From Cytophagales bacterium (GTDB lineage: Bacteria; Bacteroidota; Bacteroidia; Cytophagales; Bernardetiaceae), in NCBI GenBank assembly GCA_004293815.1, contig RDZD01000009.1, forward strand, positions 62,001-126,000: a stretch of DNA of 64,000 bases, in the 5' to 3' direction. Each line of letters starts with the position of its first letter. Within the stretch, counting starts at the first letter, position 1. Below the pieces are notes generated by a model. The model was not told where the DNA came from. It made no database searches and was given only the letters and a program-made list of their open reading frames with translations. Made by a program: the position numbers and the translations under genes. This document shows positions 7,890 through 15,282 of this stretch, in pieces.

Positions 7890-8654
7890 ATGTTTAGCTT
7901 CCTCAAAAAATTATTGACTTTTGGTAAATCTGAAGCAAATGACTATTTAGACAAAAAGGAAGACCCTATCAAAATGTCTGACCTGCTCGTGCGTGACCTC
8001 AAAAAAGAACTTGCTGAAAGTCTTAGGGCCTTAGCAGAGGTCAAAACCATTGCCATTAGTGCCAAGCGCGAGGCAGAACTCAATAAGCGAGGAGCTCTGG
8101 AATATGAACAAAAAGCCATCATACTGCTCAACAAGGCTAGCACGGGTGAGATACCTGAAGCCGATGCCGACAGGCTTGCTGAGCAAGCTTTGGCACACAA
8201 AAGAAAACTAGACGAGAACGCCACACAACAAGAAGCTAACCTCAAAAACTATAGTGAGTTGGTGGAAAAACTAGAACACAACGTACAAACTCTCAAGTCG
8301 CAAATTACTAACATCGAACAAGAAGTGAGGACACTCAAGGCTCGTTCAAGGGTGGGCGAAGCTACCAAAAGGCTCAATGAACAAATGTCTAAACTCAACA
8401 GTTCGGGTGCTTTGCATCACATAGAGCGCATGAAACAAAACGTCGAGGAGCTTGAGATATATAACGAAACACAAAACCTTGGCACGCCTTCTTCTACTAC
8501 GCACGAAACCAGTAGCTTAGATGCTGAAATAAATGCGCTCTTGGGCATGTCTAGCAGCTCAGAAAAACCTTCAAACGCATTGCTTCAGCTCAAAAAAGAA
8601 ATCAAAAGCCGTCAGAACCCCGAAGACGATAGCTTTAAGCCTATCTTGCCTTAA
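7890..8654 (+). CDS. pspA: PspA/IM30 (phage shock protein A) family protein
   Basis: A 254-residue, almost fully helical protein of the PspA/VIPP1/IM30 family, the bacterial relatives of ESCRT-III that coat and protect the inner membrane. I chose the ATG at 7890, not the in-frame one at 7806, because MFSFLKKLLTFGKSEANDYLDKKEDP aligns with the family's amphipathic first helix and conserved LxKxEDPxKM motif. Residues 30-220 form long coiled coils (VRDLKKELAESLRALAEVK and later heptads). The tail from about 210 is Ser-rich and ends with KQNPEDDSFKPILP, longer than in E. coli PspA. No pspBC or pspF is near; regulation is therefore different from enterobacteria. It probably shares a transcript with the J-domain gene. 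Confidence 0.85.
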   Translation: MFSFLKKLLTFGKSEANDYLDKKEDPIKMSDLLVRDLKKELAESLRALAEVKTIAISAKREAELNKRGALEYEQKAIILLNKASTGEIPEADADRLAEQALAHKRKLDENATQQEANLKNYSELVEKLEHNVQTLKSQITNIEQEVRTLKARSRVGEATKRLNEQMSKLNSSGALHHIERMKQNVEELEIYNETQNLGTPSSTTHETSSLDAEINALLGMSSSSEKPSNALLQLKKEIKSRQNPEDDSFKPILP

Positions 8655-8690
8655 CTTTTTATCAACTCATAGTAAACTAATCAGTATATC

Positions 8691-8813
8691 ATGTCCGCAC
8701 CTTCTCGCCACCGACGAGGCATTACTTGGAAGCCCGATTTAAAACCAGAAGAGCCTAAAACAACTCCAAAAGAAGACCCAAAAAAGCCAGCAGATACCAC
8801 AAAAGACAAGTAG
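8691..8813 (+). CDS. possible 40-residue charged small protein
   Basis: ATG at 8691 to TAG at 8811-8813, 36 bases after pspA stops and on the same strand. The translation begins MSAPSRHRRGITWKPDLKPE and continues as a Lys/Pro/Asp/Glu-rich tail (about residues 20-40). It has no hydrophobic segment. The biased, proline-rich composition and its place in the pspA unit make it plausible as an expressed small protein, but no family is recognised. Confidence 0.4.
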   Translation: MSAPSRHRRGITWKPDLKPEEPKTTPKEDPKKPADTTKDK

Positions 8814-9164
8814 TTTTTTGATCTCAGAACATGTGAATGTCACGCGCCTTGAACTATATGTTTTCCCGTGAGCGTATTTGTTGTATTCTTTATTTTGCTT
8901 GTTTATAGGCGAATATCGCCTGCCAGTGTACTACTGCGTCTCAAGTTTTAGCATCAAGCTGACTTTTTTAATCAAGCAATCTTCTAGGCCAAAGTGCATA
9001 TTCTAGTGGCAAGCACGAAATGCATATCAAATGTTGGCTTAGATAGGACTTCGTGTTCATAATAGGCTTCTTAAACGCAAGCAAATTTATTAGCCTACCC
9101 CAAATTAAGAGCCTTTGGCTCAAGAGAATAGCCATTATATGTTTCAAGCTTTTTTCCTCTCTGT
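8814..9164. other. intergenic stretch, 351 bases
   Basis: Spacer between the small ORF and the lipoprotein gene. It has two small hairpins (GGCGAATATCGCC around 8907 and GAGCCTTTGGCTC around 9110) that may act in termination or be chance. No tRNA-like arm, no repeat and no ORF that I can support. Confidence 0.45.
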
Positions 9165-9764
9165 ATGTTGAAATCTTACCCGTTTTTTATAGTCTTTTTG
9201 TTCTGCCTGTTCACCTTTGCCTGTGACAGACCCAGCAGAACTGAAGAAAAAATCACATCTGACCAAGATAGCCCCAAAATAAAAATTCCTGAGCTAAAGG
9301 CCGTAGCACAAGACACTACGCAGCTAAAAGCCAAAGAAAAAACACTTTATCAAGCACTTCTAGGCACTTGGTTAAGCAGTGTTCTGGTTGTGAAAATCAA
9401 AACGCCTGCTGGCACTAAAGATACTGTTTCGTATATTTATGCAGACCCCAGCAATTGGGCGGAGGTGATGAAAATCCAACCCATAGTCACCACGTTTAAG
9501 AATAATGGCGTGGTTTATACTGAAACCAAAGATCTTAATGGCAAGATTATTGGCGAGGGCACTGCTAACTGGTCTTTGCGCGGCGACTCTTTATTTTTGA
9601 TAGAAAACACCCCTCTGCGCACCATGTTGCGCTACAGAGTATACATTAAAGGCGCAATCGGTGAGTTTAGAGGCTTTGTAGATTGGGATAAAGATGGCTT
9701 TCAAGATGATGAAATTGTCTGCGGACTACAAAACATTGCTGCCAAAACTCAAAATAAGAAATAG
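9165..9764 (+). CDS. secreted or lipid-anchored protein of unknown function
   Basis: A 199-residue protein whose N-terminus is a hydrophobic signal ending in LFTFACDRPS, a loose lipobox, so Cys20 may be lipidated. The mature part has a polar linker, then GTWLSSVLVV, GEGTANWSLRGDSLFL and a C-terminal DWDKDGFQDDEIV loop rich in acidic residues that resembles a calcium-binding loop. The GTW and WxLxGDSL pattern is like lipocalin-like beta barrels of Bacteroidota, but I do not recognise a named family. It precedes the nuclease-fold gene, which has its own promoter. Confidence 0.7.
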   Translation: MLKSYPFFIVFLFCLFTFACDRPSRTEEKITSDQDSPKIKIPELKAVAQDTTQLKAKEKTLYQALLGTWLSSVLVVKIKTPAGTKDTVSYIYADPSNWAEVMKIQPIVTTFKNNGVVYTETKDLNGKIIGEGTANWSLRGDSLFLIENTPLRTMLRYRVYIKGAIGEFRGFVDWDKDGFQDDEIVCGLQNIAAKTQNKK

Positions 9765-9777
9765 AACTTATCCCTTT

Positions 9778-9810
9778 TTTGGAAATGCTACCGTTAAAAA
9801 CGTATATTTG
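9778..9810 (+). promoter_or_regulatory. promoter of the endonuclease/exonuclease/phosphatase-fold gene
   Basis: TTTG at 9778-9781 and TATATTTG at 9803-9810, 21 bases apart, an excellent consensus fit. The expected start of the transcript, about 9816, favours the ATG at 9848 as start codon. Confidence 0.6.
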
Positions 9811-9847
9811 CTGCACTAGAAGATAGATTTTGCAAGTAAACAGCCGC

Positions 9848-10990
9848 ATGGAGCGTAAAAAATTACAAAGCATTACACAAAAAGACAAGAAAAAAACTTA
9901 TCACAGACGTGCATGGGTGAGGTTTATATTGTTTGTAAATCGCTTTGTTTGTATTGCAGCACTCCTTTCTTACTGTGCGGCTTTTGTTCCGCCCACTATC
10001 ATCAGCTGGGTGAGTCTTTTGGCTTTGAGCATTCCTGTTTGGCAGGTTTTCTTGCTTTTTTTTGTGGTTCTTTGGGTGCAACGCAAACGCTTTCAACTCA
10101 CAACTTACTCTCTGATTTGCTTGGCTTTGGGCTATAAATTCTTGTTTTATACATTTGCCATTAGCTTTGGCGGTGAGCAAGGACAGTTTAGTGTGTTGAG
10201 TTACAATGTACATATTTTTGACGTGTACGAAAACTATCAAAAAACAGACAAAAGCTCTTCCAAACGCATGATAGACTGGGTCATGGCCGATGATTCAGAT
10301 TTTAAATGTTTACAAGAGTTCTATAATGACAAAAACTCAGAGGTTTACAACACCCTAGAGCAGCTGAGCAGCGACAAAAGCTATGAACCTTATTTTGAAG
10401 TGGTGTCTACCGATAACATTGGAGCAGAATTTGGTATGGCCATATTTAGCAAGCATCCTGTTCTGAGAAAAGGTGAAATCATGTTTAATGAAAGAACACC
10501 CAATAGGGCTATTTTTATAGATGCAATTGTCAATCGTGATACGGTGCGTGTCTATAACGTACACCTGCAATCTATGCACATAGATCAGGAAGTTATCAAG
10601 ACTGAGAATATCTTTAAGAAAGTTTTCTGGGCTATTTTAGAGCGTTTTGAAGAAGGAGCCATGCGCCGTACAGAGCAAATACGAGCCATAGAAAGACATA
10701 TTTTACAGTGCCCGTATCAAAATATAGTCCTTTGCGGCGATCTTAACGATTTACCTTATAGTTTTTCTTACATCACACTCAAAAATCACCTTGAAAACAG
10801 CTTCGAGAGCAAAGGCTTGGGCTTAGGCTTTACTTTCAACAGCTGGGTTTTATTTTTTTTACGCATCGACAACATTTTCTATAGCCCTTCTTTGATTTGC
10901 AATGACTTCCTTTTAGACCGTCAGGTCAACTATTCTGACCATTTTCCAATCAAAAGCCGCTTCAGCCTAGCATCCTCTAAAAAGGAATAA
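9848..10990 (+). CDS. membrane-anchored endonuclease/exonuclease/phosphatase family protein
   Basis: A 380-residue protein starting at the ATG at 9848; an in-frame TTG at 9830 lies further upstream. Residues 1-20 are very basic, then come three hydrophobic helices (about 25-125: FVCIAALLSYCAAFVPPTI, LLALSIPVWQVFLLFFVVL, CLALGYKFLFYTFAISF). The rest is an EEP fold: FSVLSYNVHIFD at its start, CLQEFY with the catalytic Glu, IFIDAIV and VYNVHLQS, VLCGDLNDLP with the metal-binding Asp-x-Asn, and NYSDHFPIKSRF with the terminal Asp-His pair. The family hydrolyses phosphodiesters in DNA, lipids or phosphoinositides; substrate is unknown here. The three-helix anchor followed by an EEP domain is frequent in Bacteroidota. 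Confidence 0.9.
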   Translation: MERKKLQSITQKDKKKTYHRRAWVRFILFVNRFVCIAALLSYCAAFVPPTIISWVSLLALSIPVWQVFLLFFVVLWVQRKRFQLTTYSLICLALGYKFLFYTFAISFGGEQGQFSVLSYNVHIFDVYENYQKTDKSSSKRMIDWVMADDSDFKCLQEFYNDKNSEVYNTLEQLSSDKSYEPYFEVVSTDNIGAEFGMAIFSKHPVLRKGEIMFNERTPNRAIFIDAIVNRDTVRVYNVHLQSMHIDQEVIKTENIFKKVFWAILERFEEGAMRRTEQIRAIERHILQCPYQNIVLCGDLNDLPYSFSYITLKNHLENSFESKGLGLGFTFNSWVLFFLRIDNIFYSPSLICNDFLLDRQVNYSDHFPIKSRFSLASSKKE

Positions 10991-11038
10991 AAATTTCAAA
11001 AAAAGCTACATTTTTAATCGCGCCAAATTTAATTTTTG

Positions 11039-11046
11039 TATCTTTG
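11039..11046 (+). promoter_or_regulatory. -7 box upstream of the HepT-like gene
   Basis: TATCTTTG, exact match to TAnnTTTG, 73 bases before the ATG at 11120. The -33 region is not well conserved. Confidence 0.4.
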
Positions 11047-11119
11047 TCAATTAGGTTTGTAAAAACTTTACTATGCAAAAACGATTGAGACTGTGTTTTT
11101 TAGTTTAAAGAAAAAATAA

Positions 11120-11488
11120 ATGTCGCTGAGTGCTAACGATAAACTACATTTGCTTCACATCATAGATGCCATCTACGAAGTGGAAAGTTATCTGAACCAT
11201 ACCACTAACGAGGAGTTCTTAAACAACTCCATGATGCGTGCTGCTACCGTCAAACAAATGGAAATCATGGCCAATGCTGCTCAGAAAGTATCGCCGTTCA
11301 TCAAAAGCAAACACCCAGAAGTGCCTTGGCCTGTATTTTTGAACTTTAGCAGAAACTTAGTACACGAAGCTTACGGCATCAATTATGAGTTGGTCTGGAC
11401 TTCTGCTAAAAGAGACATTCCTAATCTTAAACGCAAGTTTGAAAAGCTTTTAGCCATAGAAGGATTAGACAGTGGTTTTGATGACTGA
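11120..11488 (+). CDS. HepT-like (DUF86) protein, no antitoxin partner nearby
   Basis: A 122-residue helical protein. The C-terminal segment FSRNLVHEAYGINYELVW followed by RDIPNLKRKFEKLL resembles the HepT/DUF86 signature (RNxxVHxYFGIDYxxVW...DIPxL). HepT is a HEPN-fold ribonuclease toxin usually paired with the nucleotidyltransferase antitoxin MntA. Here the catalytic Arg-x(4-6)-His-x-Tyr motif is altered: there are three residues between Arg and His, and the residue in the Tyr position is Ala, with a Tyr one place later. No MntA-like gene lies on either side. I therefore read this as a divergent and perhaps non-toxic HEPN protein. Start chosen as the only ATG upstream of the conserved region. 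Confidence 0.55.
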   Translation: MSLSANDKLHLLHIIDAIYEVESYLNHTTNEEFLNNSMMRAATVKQMEIMANAAQKVSPFIKSKHPEVPWPVFLNFSRNLVHEAYGINYELVWTSAKRDIPNLKRKFEKLLAIEGLDSGFDD

Positions 11489-11537
11489 ATAAGGTAGACT
11501 CAATATTTTTTTACTGTTAAAAATGTTAAATAAGGCT

Positions 11538-11565
11538 TTTGCTTAAGATAAAAGCTTTATTTTTG
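11538..11565 (+). promoter_or_regulatory. promoter of the TraB/GumN gene
   Basis: TTTG at 11538-11541 and TATTTTTG at 11558-11565. The spacing of 16 is slightly short but the -7 box is exact and lies 31 bases before the start codon. Confidence 0.45.
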
Positions 11566-11596
11566 TATCAAAATCTCAAAATATCTTTTTAAAACA

Positions 11597-12484
11597 ATGC
11601 TTAGAATTAGTTCAATCAAGTTTTGGCTTACATTCGGTCTGGCTGTAAGTTTATTTTCGTTTGTTTGCAAAGATACGCCAAAAAATGAAGATGGCAAATC
11701 GCTTTTATGGCAAATAAGCGGTAACGGCCTCACCAAACCCTCTTATCTTTTTGGTACAATCCATTTGATTTGTGAAAAGGATATGGTTATCAGCGAGCCT
11801 CTCAAGAAGGCTTTTGCGGAGAGCGAAGAAATTTGTCTGGAACTGGACATGGATGACCCTCAAATGGCTATGGGTATGCTCAAGGACATGGCTTTACCGC
11901 AAGGCCAAACTTTGCTGACCTTACTCGGTAAGAAAAAACATAAGAAATTAAGTGATTATTTTGCCAAAGAACTTAAAATGGATTTGTCGCTTTTTGAGAA
12001 GCAAAAGCCCTTTTTTATTCAGGCTATCATTATGAAAAATATGTTGTCTTGCCAAGTGGGCGGCTACGAAATGACCTTTATGGGGATGGCCAAGGAGCAA
12101 TCTAAAAACATTGTAGGCGTAGAAAAAATAGAGGATCAAATGGCTGCCGTTAATGCTATGCCAGTAAAAGAACAGGCAGAATCTCTTTTGGCCATGGTAG
12201 AAGAACAAAAAAAATATTCAGAAATGCTTGCTAAGATGGTTAGCTTGTATAAGTCTGAAGATGTAACAGCACTCTATGAATTTACCCAAAAACCCGTTGT
12301 AGGCAAGAAAATGGATGAGAAAGCCTTCCTGATTAATCGCAACGTTAAGTGGATTCCTGAAATGGAGGCCATGTCAAAAGAAAAATCTATGTTTTATGCG
12401 GTGGGCGCGGCTCATTTGGGTGGTGAGCAAGGAGTTATTAATTTGCTTCGCAAACAAGGCTACACCGTCACGCCGCTTAAATAG
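11597..12484 (+). CDS. TraB/GumN family protein
   Basis: A 295-residue exported protein. The N-terminus is a hydrophobic signal with a cysteine at 24 that does not form a good lipobox. The family features are clear: LLWQISGNGLTKPSYLFGTIH (Gly53-His56 being the conserved GTIH), EEICLELDMDD, and the C-terminal FYAVGAAHLGGEQGVINLLRKQGY. The TraB/GumN (PrgY/TIKI-related) superfamily contains metal-dependent membrane proteases with conserved Glu and His in these motifs; most bacterial members are uncharacterised. It is followed after 140 bases by bamA, which has its own promoter. Confidence 0.88.
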   Translation: MLRISSIKFWLTFGLAVSLFSFVCKDTPKNEDGKSLLWQISGNGLTKPSYLFGTIHLICEKDMVISEPLKKAFAESEEICLELDMDDPQMAMGMLKDMALPQGQTLLTLLGKKKHKKLSDYFAKELKMDLSLFEKQKPFFIQAIIMKNMLSCQVGGYEMTFMGMAKEQSKNIVGVEKIEDQMAAVNAMPVKEQAESLLAMVEEQKKYSEMLAKMVSLYKSEDVTALYEFTQKPVVGKKMDEKAFLINRNVKWIPEMEAMSKEKSMFYAVGAAHLGGEQGVINLLRKQGYTVTPLK

Positions 12485-12545
12485 TCTTTGTGCTACTTCT
12501 CACATCCATTTGGGTCTATGCTGCAAATGGATGTGAGTTCCTTTG

Positions 12546-12576
12546 TTGTGTACCAAATTTATAACTCTTACCTTTG
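12546..12576 (+). promoter_or_regulatory. bamA promoter
   Basis: TTG at 12546-12548 and TACCTTTG at 12569-12576, 20 bases apart. The -7 box overlaps the upstream in-frame ATG at 12574, which rules that codon out as the start and supports 12625. Confidence 0.6.
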
Positions 12577-12624
12577 TGCGGTTTCATTTCGCTACAAACC
12601 CCTGATTTTAGCCCAATCAAGATT

Positions 12625-15159
12625 ATGCCTACTATTGTTTTTAGAACTCTGCTCATTACTTTTTTGTCTTGCTGGATGGTCAGTGCTCATGCACAACTGG
12701 GCATTAACCGCAAAAAAACGTATACCACTGGCGATGCCATAGACTACGCAGCTCCTAAGCAATACGAAATAGGCGGCGTGAAAGTAGTAGGAGCGGCTTT
12801 TGCAGACCCAAATACCCTAATTTCTATGACTGACCTCAGGGTAGGTCGTAAAATCAACATCCCAGGCGACGAAATAAGCAACGCGATCAGACTTTTGTGG
12901 AAACAAGGTCTGTTGGGCGATGTCCAGATTGCCGTAGAAAAATTTGAAGGCGAAAAGGTCTTTTTGTTGATGACTATACAAGAAAGACCTCGTTTAAGTC
13001 GCTTTGTATTTGAGGGTATCAGACGCGGACAGGCCGATGCTCTCACGGAAAAAATCAAACTCATCAGAGGCAAAATTGTAACCGATGTGATGCTTAAGAA
13101 TACCGAAAGCACCATCAAAAAGCATTTTGTGGATAAGGGGTTTAAAAATACTAAAGTAGAAATTATTCAAAAGAAAGATACTTTACTGAACAACAGCACT
13201 TTACTAACCATAAGTGTAGATAGAGGTAATCGCGTCAAAATAGAAGAAATAGCTGTTACAGGTATCACGCAGTTCAAGGAGGGCAAAGTGCTTCGCAAGA
13301 TGAAGAAGACAAAAGCCACTGCACCTTGGCGAATTTTTACGCCTTCGCGTTTTTTGGCTAAGGAGTATGAAAAAGACAAAGAAAGAGTGATTGAATTCTA
13401 CAATAAAAATGGCTATAGAGATGCCGCTATTACTTACGATACGGTTTATGACGTATCTGACAACCGCATGAGCATCAAAATGACGCTCCACGAAGGCAAC
13501 AGATATTATTTCAGAAACATCACATGGGAAGGCAACTATCTCTATCCTGACTCTGCTTTGCAAAGCGTGCTCGGCATCAAGCGAGGCGACCCTTATAATC
13601 CCACCGAGCTTCAGAAGAGACTTAACTATAACCCTAGCGGGCTAGATGTATCAGCTATGTACATGGACAGAGGTCACCTCTTTTTTGGTGTGGATCCCGT
13701 GGAAGTACGTATAGAAAACGACTCGGTAGATATAGAAATGCGTATTTTTGAGGGCGATCAAGCCAGCATCAATCGCGTGTCGCTCGCAGGCAACACCACC
13801 ACCAGCGACCACGTGGTGATGAGAGAAATCAGAACAATGCCTGGCCAAAAATTTAACCGTTCATTGTTGGTGCGTTCGCAGCGCGAACTCATGAACTTGG
13901 GCTATTTTGACCCCGAAGGACTCAATGCATTGCCTAAACCAAACATGAGTGACGGTACGGTAGATATCGGCTATAAAGTAGTGGAGCGTTCCAACAACCA
14001 AATAGAACTTTCGGGTGGCTGGGGCGGCTTTTTGGGATTTGTGGGCACTTTAGGACTAAATTTAGGCAATTTTTCAGCCCGTAAGCTCTTAAAGTTCAAA
14101 GAATGGCAGCCTCTGCCGCAAGGCGACGGACAAAGAATGTCTTTGCGCTTACAAGCCAACGGACGAGCTTTTCAAACTTATTCTGCCACTTTTTCTGAGC
14201 CTTGGCTTGGCGGCAAAAAACCTACCTTCTTTAGTGTCAATTTGCAGCATTCTGTACAAAGATCTTTCAATACACAAAGAACGCAGGCAACGGGTAGCTT
14301 TCAAGTTACCAGTGCCTCACTGAGCATAGGTAAGCGTCTCACCTTTCCTGATGACTACTTTGCTGTAAATTACACACTCAGCTATTTGCGTTATAACTTA
14401 GATAACTTTGGCAACCTAGGATTCAGAGACATCACAACGGGCAAATTCAATAACTTTGTATTCAACACTACATTTAGCCGAAACAGTATAGATAACCCCA
14501 TTTACCCACGAGAAGGCTCTAATATTTCCTTGAGTGTGAACCTATCGCCACCTTACTCCATGCTTGGCCGAGAGGTGGAAGGCAAGCCTCTTGAACAGCA
14601 ATTTCAGTGGATTGAGTATCATAAATGGATGTTTGACAACTGGTGGTATCTCAAGCTTGTTCAGAATTTTGTCTTGATGACACGTATGCACTTTGGCTAT
14701 ATAGGTACCTACACGCCTAGAACAGAGGTGACACCTTTTGAACGCTTTATTGTAGGCGGTGATGGTTTATCATTCGGCAATATGGTTCTAGGTCAGGACA
14801 TTGTGGGCTTGAGAGGTTATGAAAACAACTCTATTGTGCCATCAATCAACGCGCAAAGCAAAAATGAGGGTGGTACTATCTTCAACAAAATGGTGATAGA
14901 ACTGCGTTATCCGCTCACCATGAGCCAAGCAACCTCTATTTACGTATTGGCTTTTGCCGAAGGCGGCAACAACTGGGCTGCTTTCAAAGACTTCAACCCC
15001 TTTGACATCAAACGCTCTGCTGGGGTGGGTGCACGTATCTTTATGCCAGCTTTTGGTATGCTTGGCGTGGACTGGGCTTATGGTTTTGATGCTTTGCCAG
15101 GTACGACAAGAGCCAGCGGTAGTCAGTTCCACTTTACTATAGGCCAGATGATTCGTTAA
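12625..15159 (+). CDS. bamA: outer membrane protein assembly factor BamA (Omp85 family)
   Basis: An 844-residue protein. I place the start at the ATG at 12625, which gives the signal peptide MPTIVFRTLLITFLSCWMVSAHAQ; the earlier ATG lies inside the promoter. The periplasmic part (about 40-440) holds POTRA repeats, seen in segments such as YEIGGVKVVGAAFADPNTL, PRLSRFVFEGIRRG, VKIEEIAVTGITQFKEGKVLRKMKKTKA, FRNITWEGNYLYPDSAL and INRVSLAGNTTTSDHVVMREI. The rest is a 16-strand barrel with Omp85 features, including VGGDGLSFGN, QDIVGLRGYENNS and VELRYPL-type strands. BamA folds and inserts outer membrane proteins. The final residues FTIGQMIR lack the usual terminal aromatic. A strong bidirectional terminator follows. 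Confidence 0.95.
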   Translation: MPTIVFRTLLITFLSCWMVSAHAQLGINRKKTYTTGDAIDYAAPKQYEIGGVKVVGAAFADPNTLISMTDLRVGRKINIPGDEISNAIRLLWKQGLLGDVQIAVEKFEGEKVFLLMTIQERPRLSRFVFEGIRRGQADALTEKIKLIRGKIVTDVMLKNTESTIKKHFVDKGFKNTKVEIIQKKDTLLNNSTLLTISVDRGNRVKIEEIAVTGITQFKEGKVLRKMKKTKATAPWRIFTPSRFLAKEYEKDKERVIEFYNKNGYRDAAITYDTVYDVSDNRMSIKMTLHEGNRYYFRNITWEGNYLYPDSALQSVLGIKRGDPYNPTELQKRLNYNPSGLDVSAMYMDRGHLFFGVDPVEVRIENDSVDIEMRIFEGDQASINRVSLAGNTTTSDHVVMREIRTMPGQKFNRSLLVRSQRELMNLGYFDPEGLNALPKPNMSDGTVDIGYKVVERSNNQIELSGGWGGFLGFVGTLGLNLGNFSARKLLKFKEWQPLPQGDGQRMSLRLQANGRAFQTYSATFSEPWLGGKKPTFFSVNLQHSVQRSFNTQRTQATGSFQVTSASLSIGKRLTFPDDYFAVNYTLSYLRYNLDNFGNLGFRDITTGKFNNFVFNTTFSRNSIDNPIYPREGSNISLSVNLSPPYSMLGREVEGKPLEQQFQWIEYHKWMFDNWWYLKLVQNFVLMTRMHFGYIGTYTPRTEVTPFERFIVGGDGLSFGNMVLGQDIVGLRGYENNSIVPSINAQSKNEGGTIFNKMVIELRYPLTMSQATSIYVLAFAEGGNNWAAFKDFNPFDIKRSAGVGARIFMPAFGMLGVDWAYGFDALPGTTRASGSQFHFTIGQMIR

Positions 15160-15218
15160 CTGGTGTAAAAACATCTCTAGTTTTTTGTAGAGCCTCAAAT
15201 CAAACCAGTAGTTATCCT

Positions 15219-15268
15219 CTAAATAAAAATAGCCCAGGGTATAAAACCAAGGGCTATTTTTATTTTAG
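15219..15268. terminator. bidirectional terminator between bamA and lon
   Basis: AAATAAAAATAGCCC (15221-15235) pairs perfectly with GGGCTATTTTTATTT (15251-15265); the loop contains a further GGT/ACC pairing. A-rich on one side and T-rich on the other, it should stop both bamA and the convergent lon transcript. Confidence 0.85.
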
Positions 15269-15282
15269 AAATTCACGGTTAG

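Noticed and set aside
12488-12742. 84-codon plus-strand ORF overlapping the start of bamA
   Set aside because: Spans the bamA promoter and its signal-peptide region in another frame; no independent support.
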